The notes under the pieces were generated by a model, which did no database searches, was not told the DNA's origin, and saw only the letters and a list, made by a program, of their open reading frames with translations. A program made the translations under genes and the position numbers. From NCBI RefSeq assembly GCF_003627215.1, contig NZ_CP032677.1, positions 2,981,501-3,045,500 on the forward strand: DNA of 64,000 bases, written 5' to 3'. Position 1 is the stretch's first letter; the number at the start of each line of letters is the position of its first letter. Source of the DNA: Pseudomonas sp. Leaf58 (lineage in GTDB: Bacteria > Pseudomonadota > Gammaproteobacteria > Pseudomonadales > Pseudomonadaceae). Below are positions 34,509-42,916 of the stretch, in pieces.

Positions 34509-34552
34509 GAGGGCACCACGGTCCGTAATCGCACCAATCGAGGAGAACCGCG

Positions 34553-35791
34553 ATGACCGCTCAAGCCCATGTGCCACATCTATCTACCGGCACCGACTAC
34601 CCATCCCTTGCCGCCCGCTTCCGCCCGGTCTTCGCGCGTATCGCCGAAGGCAGCGTGGAGCGCGAACGCACCCGCAGTCTGCCCTTCGAGCCCATTCGCT
34701 GGCTCAAGGAAGCCGGCTTCGGCGCCGTGCGCGTGCCCATCGAGCACGGCGGTGCGGGGGCCTCACTGCCGCAATTGTTCCAGCTACTGATCGAGCTGGC
34801 CGAAGCCGACTCCAACGTGCCGCAGGCGCTGCGCGGGCACTTCGCCTTTGTCGAGGATCGTCTCAATGCCCATGCCAGCGCACCGCAGGACGTCTGGTTC
34901 AAACGCTTCGTCGAAGGCGATCTGGTGGGCTGCGCCTGGACAGAGGTAGGTGCGGTGAAAATTGGCGACGTCATCACCCGTGTCTCGCGCCAGGGTGACC
35001 AGTGGGTGGTCAACGGTACCAAGTACTACAGCACCGGCAGCCTCTTTTCCGACTGGATCGACCTGTTCGCCCGCCGCGACGACACTGGCGCCGACGTGAT
35101 CGCGGCAATCCGTACCCAGCAGCCCGGCATCACCCAGAGCGACGATTGGGATGGCTTCGGCCAGCGCACCACCGGCAGTGGCACCTCGGTGTTCGAGAAC
35201 GCGGTGGTCGAGGAAGAGAACATCTTAGACTTCGCCACCCGTTTCAAGTACCAGACGGCCTTCTACCAACTGGTGCTGCTCGCCGTCATCGTCGGTTCAG
35301 GCCGCGCAGCTGTGCGCGACTTCAGCCAGGAAACCGGCAAGCGTTCGCGCGTGTTCAGCCATGGCAATGCTGCAGCAGTCAGTGAGGATCCACAGGTGTT
35401 GCAGGTTATCGGCAGGGCTTCGGGGCTGATCTATGCCGCCGAGGCCGGCACCCTACGCGCCAGCGAGGCCGCGCAGCAGGCTTACGTGGCGCGCTTCGAC
35501 AATGACGAAAGCGCCGAGCGCCAGGCTAACATCGCCGCCGAGCTGGAGTCGGCCCAGGCCCAGGTGGCCGCCGTGGAGCTGGTGCTGCGTGCCACCAGCG
35601 ACCTGTTCAACACCCTGGGTGCGTCCGGCACCAGCACCACCAGGCAACTCGACCGCCACTGGCGCAACGCCCGTACCGCCGCCTCGCACAACCCGGTGAT
35701 CTACAAGGAACGCATCATCGGTGACTGGCACGTCAATGGCAGCGAACCGCCCTATGTCTGGCAGATCGGCGGTGGCGCCAAGCAGCGCTGA
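34553..35791 (+). CDS. SfnB/DszC-type acyl-CoA-dehydrogenase-fold oxidoreductase
   Basis: A 412-residue protein with the acyl-CoA dehydrogenase fold (IRWLKEAGFGAVRVPIEHGGAGASLPQLFQLLIELAEADSNVPQALRGHFAF; GDQWVVNGTKYYSTGSLFSDWI; DDWDGFGQRTTGSGTSVFENAVV). It ends with the DszC/SfnB-type LDRHWRNARTAASHNPVIYKERIIGDWHVNG. Members use reduced flavin and O2 on organosulfur compounds rather than dehydrogenating CoA esters. It has one Cys and only the initiator Met. It is monocistronic, behind a sigma-54 promoter and before a strong terminator. The substrate is unknown. Confidence 0.83.
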   Translation: MTAQAHVPHLSTGTDYPSLAARFRPVFARIAEGSVERERTRSLPFEPIRWLKEAGFGAVRVPIEHGGAGASLPQLFQLLIELAEADSNVPQALRGHFAFVEDRLNAHASAPQDVWFKRFVEGDLVGCAWTEVGAVKIGDVITRVSRQGDQWVVNGTKYYSTGSLFSDWIDLFARRDDTGADVIAAIRTQQPGITQSDDWDGFGQRTTGSGTSVFENAVVEEENILDFATRFKYQTAFYQLVLLAVIVGSGRAAVRDFSQETGKRSRVFSHGNAAAVSEDPQVLQVIGRASGLIYAAEAGTLRASEAAQQAYVARFDNDESAERQANIAAELESAQAQVAAVELVLRATSDLFNTLGASGTSTTRQLDRHWRNARTAASHNPVIYKERIIGDWHVNGSEPPYVWQIGGGAKQR

Positions 35792-35819
35792 AAACACCTC
35801 TCCACGCCCGCTGCAATCA

Positions 35820-35860
35820 CGCCCACCCCGAGCCCGGCTCGCGGGTGGGCGTATTTTTTC
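35820..35860 (+). terminator. Intrinsic terminator after the SfnB-like gene
   Basis: CGCCCACCC (35820-35828) pairs with GGGTGGGCG (35843-35851), followed by TATTTTTTC. Confidence 0.88.
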
Positions 35861-36074
35861 AGCGCGCCACTAGGGCCAAAGGCCGTGCCTGATGACCTGT
35901 TCGTGCAGCAGCAGCACTTACGAAATCTGCCTCCCACGAAACACTCCACAAAAGAAACATTTCCTTTTATTTCAGCAACTTAGAGAGTGGCACGAAAGAT
36001 GAAAAGAGGACTGTGCCACGCCAACCGAACGCACGGAGGCGGCATCGACCTCACACTTCGAAAGGAAGCCATGC

Positions 36075-36686
36075 ATGCGCCTCTCCGCACCCTGGTCCCG
36101 CCCTGCTCTGCTCGGCGGTCTGCTCCTGGGGCTCAGCGCCCCAATACTCGCTGCCGAGAGCCCCTGGCTGATTCGCGCCGGCATCAGCAAGATCGTCCCG
36201 ACCTCCGACCCCGGCAACATCACCCCCGGCAAGATCGACATCGACAACGATACCGGGCCGAGTTTCAACGTCGCCTATTTCTTTACCCCCAACCTGGCGC
36301 TGGACGTCCTCGGCGGTTTGCCGTTCAAGCACAACATCCAGCTCAACGGCGGCAAGGTCGGCAGCACCAAGCACCTGCCGCCGATCGTATCCCTGCAATG
36401 GCACTTCGCACCGGGTGCCAAGGTGCGCCCCTTCGTCGGTGTGGGGCTGAATTACACCTACTTCTACGACGAGCACCTGGACAACGGCGCCAAACTTGAA
36501 CTCTCCGACTCTTGGGGCGCCGCGCTCCAGGCCGGCCTCGACTTCGCCCTCGACAAGCAGTGGAGCCTGGGCGGCGATGTGCGTTACGCCCGCATCGACA
36601 GCAACGTGAAGATCGACGGGCAGAAGGTCGGCAGCGTCGACGTCGACCCGTTCATTTACAGCCTCAACCTCGCCTACCGTTTCTGA
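36075..36686 (+). CDS. ompW: OmpW-family outer-membrane protein
   Basis: A 203-residue protein with a signal peptide (MRLSAPWSRPALLGGLLLGLSAPILAAESP) and the OmpW signature: WLIRAGISKIVPTSDPGN, TGPSFNVAYFFTPNLALDVLGGLPFKHNI, LPPIVSLQWHFAPGAKVRPFVGVGLNYTYFYDE, and a terminal SLNLAYRF. It is an eight-stranded barrel that passes small hydrophobic molecules. The mature part contains no Cys or Met. It precedes the SfnB gene by 12 bases, implying one transcript and a role in uptake of organosulfur compounds. A TGGCAC element at 35988 resembles a -24 box, but the matching -12 GC is missing. Confidence 0.9.
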   Translation: MRLSAPWSRPALLGGLLLGLSAPILAAESPWLIRAGISKIVPTSDPGNITPGKIDIDNDTGPSFNVAYFFTPNLALDVLGGLPFKHNIQLNGGKVGSTKHLPPIVSLQWHFAPGAKVRPFVGVGLNYTYFYDEHLDNGAKLELSDSWGAALQAGLDFALDKQWSLGGDVRYARIDSNVKIDGQKVGSVDVDPFIYSLNLAYRF

Positions 36687-36698
36687 AGGAACCCATCA

Positions 36699-37937
36699 AT
36701 GAGCGAAAACCACCTGCAGCAGCGTGATGAAACCATCGTGCTGCGCCAATCCAGCATCCCAGCCCACCGTCTTGGCAGCGAGCGCGAAGCCATCGCGGCA
36801 GCGCACGCCCTGGCACAGGACTTCCGCCGCGAAGCCGCCGCCCGTGATCGCGAACGCCGCCTGCCCCTGGCGGAGCTGGAGGCCTACTCGCAAAGCGGCC
36901 TCTGGAGCATCATCGTGCCCCAAGCCTATGGCGGCCTGGGCGCCAGTTACCGCACCGTCGGCGAGGTGTTCAAGATCATCTCGGCAGCCGACGGCTCACT
37001 CGGCCAGTTGCCGCAGAACCACTTCGTCATTCTCGCCCACATCGGTTTCGACGCCAGCGAGGAGCAGAAGCGTTTCTTCTTCGACCTCGCCCTGTCCGGC
37101 GCACGTTTCGGCAATGCCTTCTCCGAGCGCAATGGCAAGCATGTCGCGGACTTCCAGACCCGGATCACCCACGCTGGCGACGACTACCTAGTCAACGGGC
37201 AGAAATTCTTCTCCACCGGCGCCCTGCTGGCGCACTGGATTCCCATCGTCAGCGTGGACGATCAGGGGCGCCCGCACCTGGCCGTCGTGCCACGGGAAAC
37301 CGAAGGGCTCAAGGTGATCAACGACTGGTCCAGCTTCGGCCAGCGCACCACGGCGAGCGGCACGGTGCTGATCGAGCAGGTCCGCGTGCCGGCCAGCCAG
37401 GTGGTGCCGATCTGGCAAGCCTTCGACCGCCCCACGGCTGGCGGGGCGATCTCGCAGTTCATCCAGGCGGCCATCGATGCAGGGTTGGCCCGAGGAGCGT
37501 TGGCCGACACCCTGGACTACGTGCGCCGGCATACCCGCCCCTGGATCGACTCCGGGCTGGACAAGGCCACCGATGACCCTTACATCCTCCAGCAACTGGG
37601 TGATCTACAGATTCGCCTACGTGCCGCCGAGGCCGTACTGGACCTGGCGGCGGACGCCATCGACCTGGCGCTACGCGAACCCAGCGAAGAGAGTGTGGCC
37701 GAGGCCTCCATCCGCACCGCCGAAGCCAAGGTGCTCACCACAGAGGTGGCCATCCTCGCCAGCAACCGCCTGTTCGAACTGGCCGGTACCCGCTCCACCC
37801 TAGAGGAGTACGCCCTCGACCGTCACTGGCGCAATGCTCGGGTACATACCCTGCACGACCCGGTACGCTGGAAATACCACATCATCGGCAACTACCTGCT
37901 CAACGGCATCAAGCCGCCGCGCCATCCCTGGAACTGA
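36699..37937 (+). CDS. sfnB: SfnB-family sulfur acquisition oxidoreductase
   Basis: A 412-residue acyl-CoA-dehydrogenase-fold enzyme. N-terminal SREAIAAAHALAQDFRREAAARDRERRLPLAELEAYSQSGLWSIIVPQAYGGLGASY-type region, then FGNAFSERNGKHVADFQTRIT, YLVNGQKFFSTGALLAHWIPIV, WSSFGQRTTASGTVLIEQVRVPASQVVPIW and DRHWRNARVHTLHDPVRWKYHIIGNYLLNGI. This agrees with SfnB proteins of sulfone and sulfonate use. There is no Cys in the whole protein and only the initiator Met. Coupled to OmpW upstream. The oxidised sulfur compound is not known. Confidence 0.87.
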   Translation: MSENHLQQRDETIVLRQSSIPAHRLGSEREAIAAAHALAQDFRREAAARDRERRLPLAELEAYSQSGLWSIIVPQAYGGLGASYRTVGEVFKIISAADGSLGQLPQNHFVILAHIGFDASEEQKRFFFDLALSGARFGNAFSERNGKHVADFQTRITHAGDDYLVNGQKFFSTGALLAHWIPIVSVDDQGRPHLAVVPRETEGLKVINDWSSFGQRTTASGTVLIEQVRVPASQVVPIWQAFDRPTAGGAISQFIQAAIDAGLARGALADTLDYVRRHTRPWIDSGLDKATDDPYILQQLGDLQIRLRAAEAVLDLAADAIDLALREPSEESVAEASIRTAEAKVLTTEVAILASNRLFELAGTRSTLEEYALDRHWRNARVHTLHDPVRWKYHIIGNYLLNGIKPPRHPWN

Positions 37938-37996
37938 GCGCGGCCCTGGCCGGGCGCAGGGCTCGGTCAGGGCATTGCTGCAGAGGTCGGTGCCTA

Positions 37997-38773
37997 TCAG
38001 CCGGCCTTGCCGCCCAGGTAGAAATGCTGGATGTCTTCCTGTGCCGCCAGCTCGGCGGCGGCCCCCTCACCCACCACCCGGCCGTTCTCCAGGATGTAGG
38101 CGTAACTGGCATGCCGCAGGGCGACGTTGATGTTCTGTTCGGCGATCAGAAAGCTCATCCCTTCCTGGGCGTTGAGCTGGGCGACGATGGCAAAGATTTC
38201 CTCGACGATAATCGGTGCCAGGCCCATCGAAGGCTCGTCGAGCAGCACCAGGCGTGGCGTGGTCATTAACGCGCGGCCAATGGCGAGCATCTGTTGCTCG
38301 CCGCCCGAGGTCAGCCCGGCCTGTGCCTTGCGCTTGGTCTTCAAACGCGGAAACCAGGCGTAGATACGCTCCAGTTGCTGTTCCAGCTCGCGCCGCGTTG
38401 GGTTACGCAGAAAGCCGGCGCAGCGCAGGTTCTCCTCGATGGTCAGGTGAGCGAATACATGCCGCCCCTCCAAGACGTGGACGATCCCCTCGCGTGCCAA
38501 CGCGTGGGCCGCGACACCGGCGGTGTCCTGCCCCTGAAAGCGGATTTGGCCACGGCTGACCTGCGCACGGTCGGCCTGGACCAACCCGGAGATCGCCTTC
38601 AGCGTAGTGCTTTTGCCAGCGCCGTTGGCGCCAAGCAGCGCGACGATATCGCCCTGCCCGACCTGCAGTGAAACCCCGGCCACAGCGAGAATAGCGCCGT
38701 CGTAGATTACTTCGATGTCGTTTACCGCCAGCAGCGCTTGGTGCGCGGCGGGTGCAAGAATCGCATGGACCAT
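37997..38773 (-). CDS. ABC transporter ATP-binding protein, LivF type
   Basis: A 258-residue ATPase: Walker A GANGAGKST, Q-loop, EGRHVFAHLTIEENLRCAGF, signature LTSGGEQQMLAIGRALMTTPRLVLLDEPSMGLAPIIVEEIF (a typical LivF stretch) and H-loop. It supplies the second nucleotide-binding subunit for the LivGHM-type importer at 27.2-31.4 kb, from which it is separated by the OmpW/SfnB region. It stands alone and is convergent with SfnB. No -24/-12 promoter is evident upstream. Confidence 0.88.
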   Translation of the reverse strand: MVHAILAPAAHQALLAVNDIEVIYDGAILAVAGVSLQVGQGDIVALLGANGAGKSTTLKAISGLVQADRAQVSRGQIRFQGQDTAGVAAHALAREGIVHVLEGRHVFAHLTIEENLRCAGFLRNPTRRELEQQLERIYAWFPRLKTKRKAQAGLTSGGEQQMLAIGRALMTTPRLVLLDEPSMGLAPIIVEEIFAIVAQLNAQEGMSFLIAEQNINVALRHASYAYILENGRVVGEGAAAELAAQEDIQHFYLGGKAG

Positions 38774-39144
38774 GGATGCCTTCCTCGTGCAGCGCTCTCG
38801 GCGCCCGTTGATCGTTGGTGTTCGGCCACCGCGCTGAGGCGTTGAGGTGGCAGGAGGGGCCAGGTCGATACGCCCAGTAGCAAACTATCCGAGCCACCCC
38901 GCAGCACCGACACAGGATCCATGCCAAAAAATAAAAAGCTTTAACAACAGTCGCTTACAAAAAAACAAAACAATAGAGATGCCTGCCTGAGGACAGCGCT
39001 GCTGAACGACTGCCCAGCCACGAACAGTTGCTCGCGCCAGGCAAATGTTCAACTGCAAGAGAGCTGCCTTGCCGGATAAGCGATCTGAACCGCGCTTGGT
39101 TTTCCTCGGTCACAAATCGAAACGCAATCAAGTGGGTGGCGTGC
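38774..39144. other. 371-bp intergenic region
   Basis: Between the divergent LivF-type gene and the small membrane protein. It includes an A-rich tract around 38926-38972. I see no gene and no confident promoter. Confidence 0.5.
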
Positions 39145-39393
39145 ATGATGGATGACTGGATCGACTTTCTCGAATGGCCGGCGATGGCCCTGACTGTGGC
39201 CGCCGCCTGGTGCATTGGCTCGCGGCGGCCCGGCCGGCGCAAACTTGGGTTCTGCTGTTTCATCGCGAGTAATGTGCTGTGGGCAGCCTGGGGCTGGCAG
39301 GCGCAGGCCTGGGCGCTGATCATTTTGCAGGTCTGCCTGTGTGTCATGAACCTGCGTGGCTGGAAAAAGAACACGGCGATGGAGCCGGGCTGA
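39145..39393 (+). CDS. Small membrane protein of unknown function
   Basis: 82 residues starting MMDDWIDFLEWPAMALTVAAAWCIGSRRPGRR. There are two or three hydrophobic segments (PAMALTVAAAWCIG; LGFCCFIASNVLWAAWGW; AWALIILQVCLCVMNLRGW) and a positively charged loop after the first. The pattern FIxSNxxWxxWGxxxxAxxLIxLQxxLxxMNxRG resembles small two- or three-helix proteins common in Pseudomonas with no assigned role. The start is chosen where the hydrophobic protein begins; a longer in-frame start at 39028 adds a tail of non-membrane sequence. Confidence 0.65.
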   Translation: MMDDWIDFLEWPAMALTVAAAWCIGSRRPGRRKLGFCCFIASNVLWAAWGWQAQAWALIILQVCLCVMNLRGWKKNTAMEPG

Positions 39394-39502
39394 ACTGAGT
39401 GCCGTGCTTGTTCATCCTACTGCGCCAACCGTTTCTCGCATCACAGGCCTCATTCAGCCTGTACCATGCCTGCCCGCCACACGCCCGGCACTGTCGAAGG
39501 GC

Positions 39503-39532
39503 AAAAAGCCGCACAGGGTGCCTGTGCGGCTT
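39503..39532 (-). terminator. Intrinsic terminator of the creatinase gene
   Basis: A perfect 12-bp stem AAGCCGCACAGG/CCTGTGCGGCTT (39506-39517, 39521-39532) with a 3-base loop. On the minus strand it is followed by a run of five T. Confidence 0.88.
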
Positions 39533-39538
39533 GGTCAG

Positions 39539-40750
39539 TTACTTCTTGATGATGTTGTGCTCTGGGCCGTACGGGAACTTGGTGATGTTTTCACTGCCGT
39601 GCTCATTGACGATCAGGATGTCATGTTCACGGTAGCCGCCAGCACCGGGCAGGCCCTCGGGCAGCATGATCATCGGCTCGATCGATACCACCATGCCGGG
39701 CTCGAGTACGGTGTCGATGTCTTCACGCAACTCTAGGCCTGCCTCGCGACCGTAGTAGTGGCTCAGCGTCCCGAACGAGTGGCCGTAGCCAAACGTGCGG
39801 TATTGCAGCAGATCGTGCTCCAGGAAGATCTCGTTCAACTGCAGGGCGATATCGCTGCAGCGCATGCCGGGCTTGACCAGTTTCAGGCCCGCCTCATGCA
39901 CCTTGACGTTGACTTCCCAAAGGCGCAGGTGTTCATCGGAGCAGTGGTCCAGGAAAAGCGTCCGTTCCAGCGCGGTGTAGTAACCCGCGATCATCGGGAA
40001 GCAGTTGAGGCTAAGGATGTCGCCCTTGTTGACCTTGCGCGACGTCACTGGGTTGTGGGCGCCGTCGGTATTGATGCCGGACTGGAACCAGGTCCATGTA
40101 TCCATCAGCTCGGAGTCCGGGTAAGTACGGGCGATTTCACGCACCATCGCTTGGGTAGCGTGCAGCGCCACTTCGTACTCAGGGACCTGATCACGCAGGG
40201 CCTCCACGACCGCTGCACCACCGATGTCGGCAACCCGGGCCCCCTGCCGAATGATCGCGTGTTCCTCAGCCGACTTGATCATGCGCATGCGCATGCACGG
40301 CGCGGCGATATCCACCAGTTCGGCCTGCGGATAACGGCTGGCCAGTTTGTCGCGGTTCATCAGGTTCAGGTGGTCGAACTCGATGCCGATACGCCCAGCC
40401 TTGGGCAGTGCCTGCTGAATCGCGACAAAATAGTTATCACGCTGCCAGTCGGTGTAAATGATGTTGTCGGTACCGACCGTACGGCGCCATGGCTGGCCAC
40501 CATCGATGTTGGCGCTGATCGACACGACCGCTTCCTGCGTTACCACCAGTGCATAGGGGCGGCCGAACGAGCAGTAAAGGAAGTCGCTGTAGTAGTTGAT
40601 ATTGTGGTAGGAAGTGAAGACCGCAGCATCGATATTGTTTTGTGCCAGGTAACTGCGCAACTTGGACTGACGGTTGGCATATTCCTGTTGCGAGAACGTT
40701 GGCTTAACTTTTTTGCCGTTCTTGATCTGAATGGTTGTTGGCATTTGCAT
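39539..40750 (-). CDS. Creatinase (creatine amidinohydrolase)
   Basis: A 403-residue M24-fold protein matching P. putida creatinase in length and along its sequence (FTSYHNINYYSDFLYCSFGRPYALVVT; GGQPWRRTVGTDNIIYTDWQRDNYF; CMRMRMIKSAEEH; FQSGINTDGAHNPVTSRKVNKGD; YRTFGYGHSFGTLSHYYGREAGLELRED; PGAGGYREHDILIVNEHG). It hydrolyses creatine to sarcosine and urea. The catalytic His is in the GINTDGAHNP block. Unlike M24 aminopeptidases it needs no metal. With creatininase, a transporter and a GlxA regulator nearby, it completes creatinine to sarcosine plus urea. No sarcosine oxidase is in the window. Confidence 0.95.
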   Translation of the reverse strand: MQMPTTIQIKNGKKVKPTFSQQEYANRQSKLRSYLAQNNIDAAVFTSYHNINYYSDFLYCSFGRPYALVVTQEAVVSISANIDGGQPWRRTVGTDNIIYTDWQRDNYFVAIQQALPKAGRIGIEFDHLNLMNRDKLASRYPQAELVDIAAPCMRMRMIKSAEEHAIIRQGARVADIGGAAVVEALRDQVPEYEVALHATQAMVREIARTYPDSELMDTWTWFQSGINTDGAHNPVTSRKVNKGDILSLNCFPMIAGYYTALERTLFLDHCSDEHLRLWEVNVKVHEAGLKLVKPGMRCSDIALQLNEIFLEHDLLQYRTFGYGHSFGTLSHYYGREAGLELREDIDTVLEPGMVVSIEPMIMLPEGLPGAGGYREHDILIVNEHGSENITKFPYGPEHNIIKK

Positions 40751-41144
40751 GTCTTCTATTCCTTGGTAGTGAGCAGCAGAGAGGCCCAGTTATCGGTGCC
40801 ACTGGTGATCATTCGACCAGATAAACCGAATGCTTTTTTGCGCGAATCCGACCCGTAAGTGATCAGATCCGTCGCCCTGCAAACGAGGCTAAAGGCTGCG
40901 AAGGCGCAGAAAATCTGCACCGAATTTCAGGCGTCGTTGTTTGAAAAGGCGGTTTGGCTGCAGGGTACTCGCCACGCGTTCCCGCGCGCGCGAGCAGCAC
41001 CTTTTATTGGGGTCTATGGCGATAGCAGGCAGAAAACCAACAACGCAGTGGGCAGGCTATATGCGGGGTTTTAAACCCTGCAGTGCGGGCCCGTTGCAGT
41101 CGCGCCCATTGCAGGCGCAAACCCCGGCAACAGAGGGTGACGAT
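40751..41144. other. 394-bp gap between creatinase and the broken regulator gene
   Basis: No gene found. It should contain the creatinase promoter (minus strand). A motif ATCCGACCCG near 40846 partly resembles the CCGACCTG half-sites at 45918 and 46011, but the match is weak. The part next to 41144 may hold decayed 3' sequence of the regulator pseudogene. Confidence 0.45.
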
Positions 41145-41708
41145 TCAGTGTGCGCGGTGCGCGAACAAGCGTTCAACAACGGGCCGCGAAACCCCGATCA
41201 GCGCTGCCAGTTCGTTGATTCCAAGTAGGGGGTAGGTAGACGGCGTGATCAACGCCAGGGTCTGCTGGACCTGTTCCGAAACGCGACTCGGCGTATGCAC
41301 ATACCGGATGTGACCGGCAGGCAGGTCTGCCTGATCGGCAACGGGGGGCAACAACCACGTCACCTGCCCCACCGAGCGGCGCATCGTCGGCCTCGATACA
41401 CGGTGGCGCGGTTGTAGCGCGCCTGTGCCTGAACCCATTTCATCACCGCGGCACACAATCAGTACATCCAGTGGTTTCGCCTGGCTCAACTCCACGGTGG
41501 CCGTGGCAATGCCGTTGCTCGCCTTCAACGACCAACCGCTAAGACTAAGGATCTGCCACTGGCACACAGCGCACCGGGCAACTTCATTGGCAAGGCGCAA
41601 CGGCTCCAACGCGGCGGCCAACGCGTAGAAATCGAACCCTTCGCTCAACAAGAAGCCAATGCGCACGGTGCTTACCCGCTGCTGGGCGACTTCAGTTAAA
41701 TGCTGCAT
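41145..41708 (-). pseudogene. Broken GlxA/AraC-family regulator gene
   Basis: A 187-codon frame, whereas the family is about 320-340 residues. The first ~85 residues match the DJ-1/PfpI-like domain of GlxA regulators (VRIGFLLSEGFDFYALAAALEPLRLANE...LDVLIVCRGDE). The following segment (MGSGTGALQPRHRVSRPTMRRSV) has lost the family sequence. The expected CxGSxxLAxAGLLxG block is missing. Near the end a helix-turn-helix piece reappears (TPSTYPLLGINELAALIGVSRPVVERLF) and then stops after RAH, lacking the second helix-turn-helix. This indicates a large internal deletion and C-terminal loss. An intact relative is at 48593-49609. Confidence 0.75.
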
Positions 41709-41799
41709 GTACTGCCTCCTTCTTTACCCACGCAGCGTTTACTGCGAACTTCACGATTGTCCCAGCAGTTGCTTGGCCAGATATGTCAGATTTCGACCC

Positions 41800-42888
41800 C
41801 TAATTGCCACGCAAAATCAGCGCACGCGCATCAGCCCAGCCGGCATACACGGTCTGGCCGGCCTTCAACTCAAGCGCGTGGTAGTCCGCGTTCGGCCGCT
41901 GCACCTGCAACTCCAGGCCGTCGCGGGTTTCCAGGTAAACGTTGACCATCGAGCCGTTGAACTCCTCACCCACCACCGTGCAAGGCAACTGGCAATCGGC
42001 TGTCGGTTGCGTGGTCAGGTTGATATGTTCGGCGCCGATGCACACCGTTACCTCCTCCCCCAAACCAACCGTGCGGCCTTCAGGCACGCGTGCACGGAAG
42101 CGACCATGGGGCGAATCGATTCGAACCAGCCCTGTATCGATGAAACCAAGGGCAACCCCGGCGAAAATGTTCTTGCCACCCACGAATTCGGCGACAAAAC
42201 GGTTATGTGGTTCCAGAAAGATATTCTTCGGCGAACCCATCTGCTCGACCCGACCGCGGCTCATGATCACCACCCGGTCAGCCATGGCAAAGGCTTCCGA
42301 TTGGCTGTGGGTGACGTACACAAAGGTGATACCCAAGTCCTTCTGCAAACCGGTCAACACCGCCTGCATGCGCACACTCAAGTGCGCATCGAGCGCGCTG
42401 AGCGGCTCATCCAGCAGCAGGATCGACGGTTCGGTGACCAGCGAACGAGCCAAGGCTACGCGCTGGCGCTGCCCGCCGGAGAGCATACTGATGTCCCGCG
42501 TGGCGAACTCCGCCAGGTCAAGCCGTTCTAGCCATTGCAATGCTTTCTTGCGCCGCGCGGCCTTGGCCATACCGCGCATCCGCAAGCCAAATTCAACGTT
42601 TTCCACCACATTCAAAAACGGGAACAACGCCAGGTTTTGCCACACCAGCGGCGTGTCTCGTTGCCACGAGTAAAGGTCGTTGATGCGCTGGCCGTTCAAG
42701 CGAATCTCGCCTGAGCTTGGCTTGTCGAGCCCAGCCAGCATGCGCAGCGTGGTGGTTTTGCCACAGCCGCTGGAGCCCATGATCGCCACGAACTCGCCCT
42801 TGTAGATTTCCAGGTTCATCGGTTCGACAGCCACGAAACTGCCGAAGTGTTTCACCACGTTGTCGAATACCACTAACGGTTGCGTCAT
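41800..42888 (-). CDS. ABC transporter ATP-binding protein (PotA-like, polyamine/opine type)
   Basis: A 362-residue ATPase: Walker A GSSGCGKTTT, Q-loop VWQNLALFPFLNV, signature LSGGQRQRVALARSL, Walker B ILLLDEPLSALD, H-loop VYVTHSQSEAFAMADRVVIM, and a C-terminal TOBE regulatory domain. ATG 42888 (MTQPLVVFDNVVKHFG) has AGGA seven bases upstream; the longer start at 42909 is less likely. It powers the PotB/PotC-like permeases encoded just upstream. Lying inside the creatinine genes, the ligand is likely creatinine or creatine (inference). Confidence 0.9.
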   Translation of the reverse strand: MTQPLVVFDNVVKHFGSFVAVEPMNLEIYKGEFVAIMGSSGCGKTTTLRMLAGLDKPSSGEIRLNGQRINDLYSWQRDTPLVWQNLALFPFLNVVENVEFGLRMRGMAKAARRKKALQWLERLDLAEFATRDISMLSGGQRQRVALARSLVTEPSILLLDEPLSALDAHLSVRMQAVLTGLQKDLGITFVYVTHSQSEAFAMADRVVIMSRGRVEQMGSPKNIFLEPHNRFVAEFVGGKNIFAGVALGFIDTGLVRIDSPHGRFRARVPEGRTVGLGEEVTVCIGAEHINLTTQPTADCQLPCTVVGEEFNGSMVNVYLETRDGLELQVQRPNADYHALELKAGQTVYAGWADARALILRGN

Positions 42889-42916
42889 GTTCAAGTCCTG
42901 CATAGGCATGAAGGGT

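Larger units (their letters stand above)
34214..34552. promoter_or_regulatory. 339-bp divergent control region with two sigma-54 promoters
   Basis: Between the divergent FMN reductase and SfnB-like genes. It holds a minus-strand -24/-12 promoter (34258-34272), a plus-strand one (34495-34508) and, between them, GGCAACAG-type repeats at 34367, 34403 (GGCAACAA) and 34423 (CTGTTGCC). SfnR bound in the middle could drive both directions. Confidence 0.7.

Noticed and set aside
35988-36001. TGGCAC element upstream of ompW as a sigma-54 promoter
   Set aside because: The -24 half is good, but the -12 position reads GA instead of GC at the required spacing.
37938-37996. GC-rich hairpin between SfnB and the LivF-type gene as a terminator
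   Set aside because: Short interrupted stems (GCCCTG/CAGGGC) without a T-run; not convincing.
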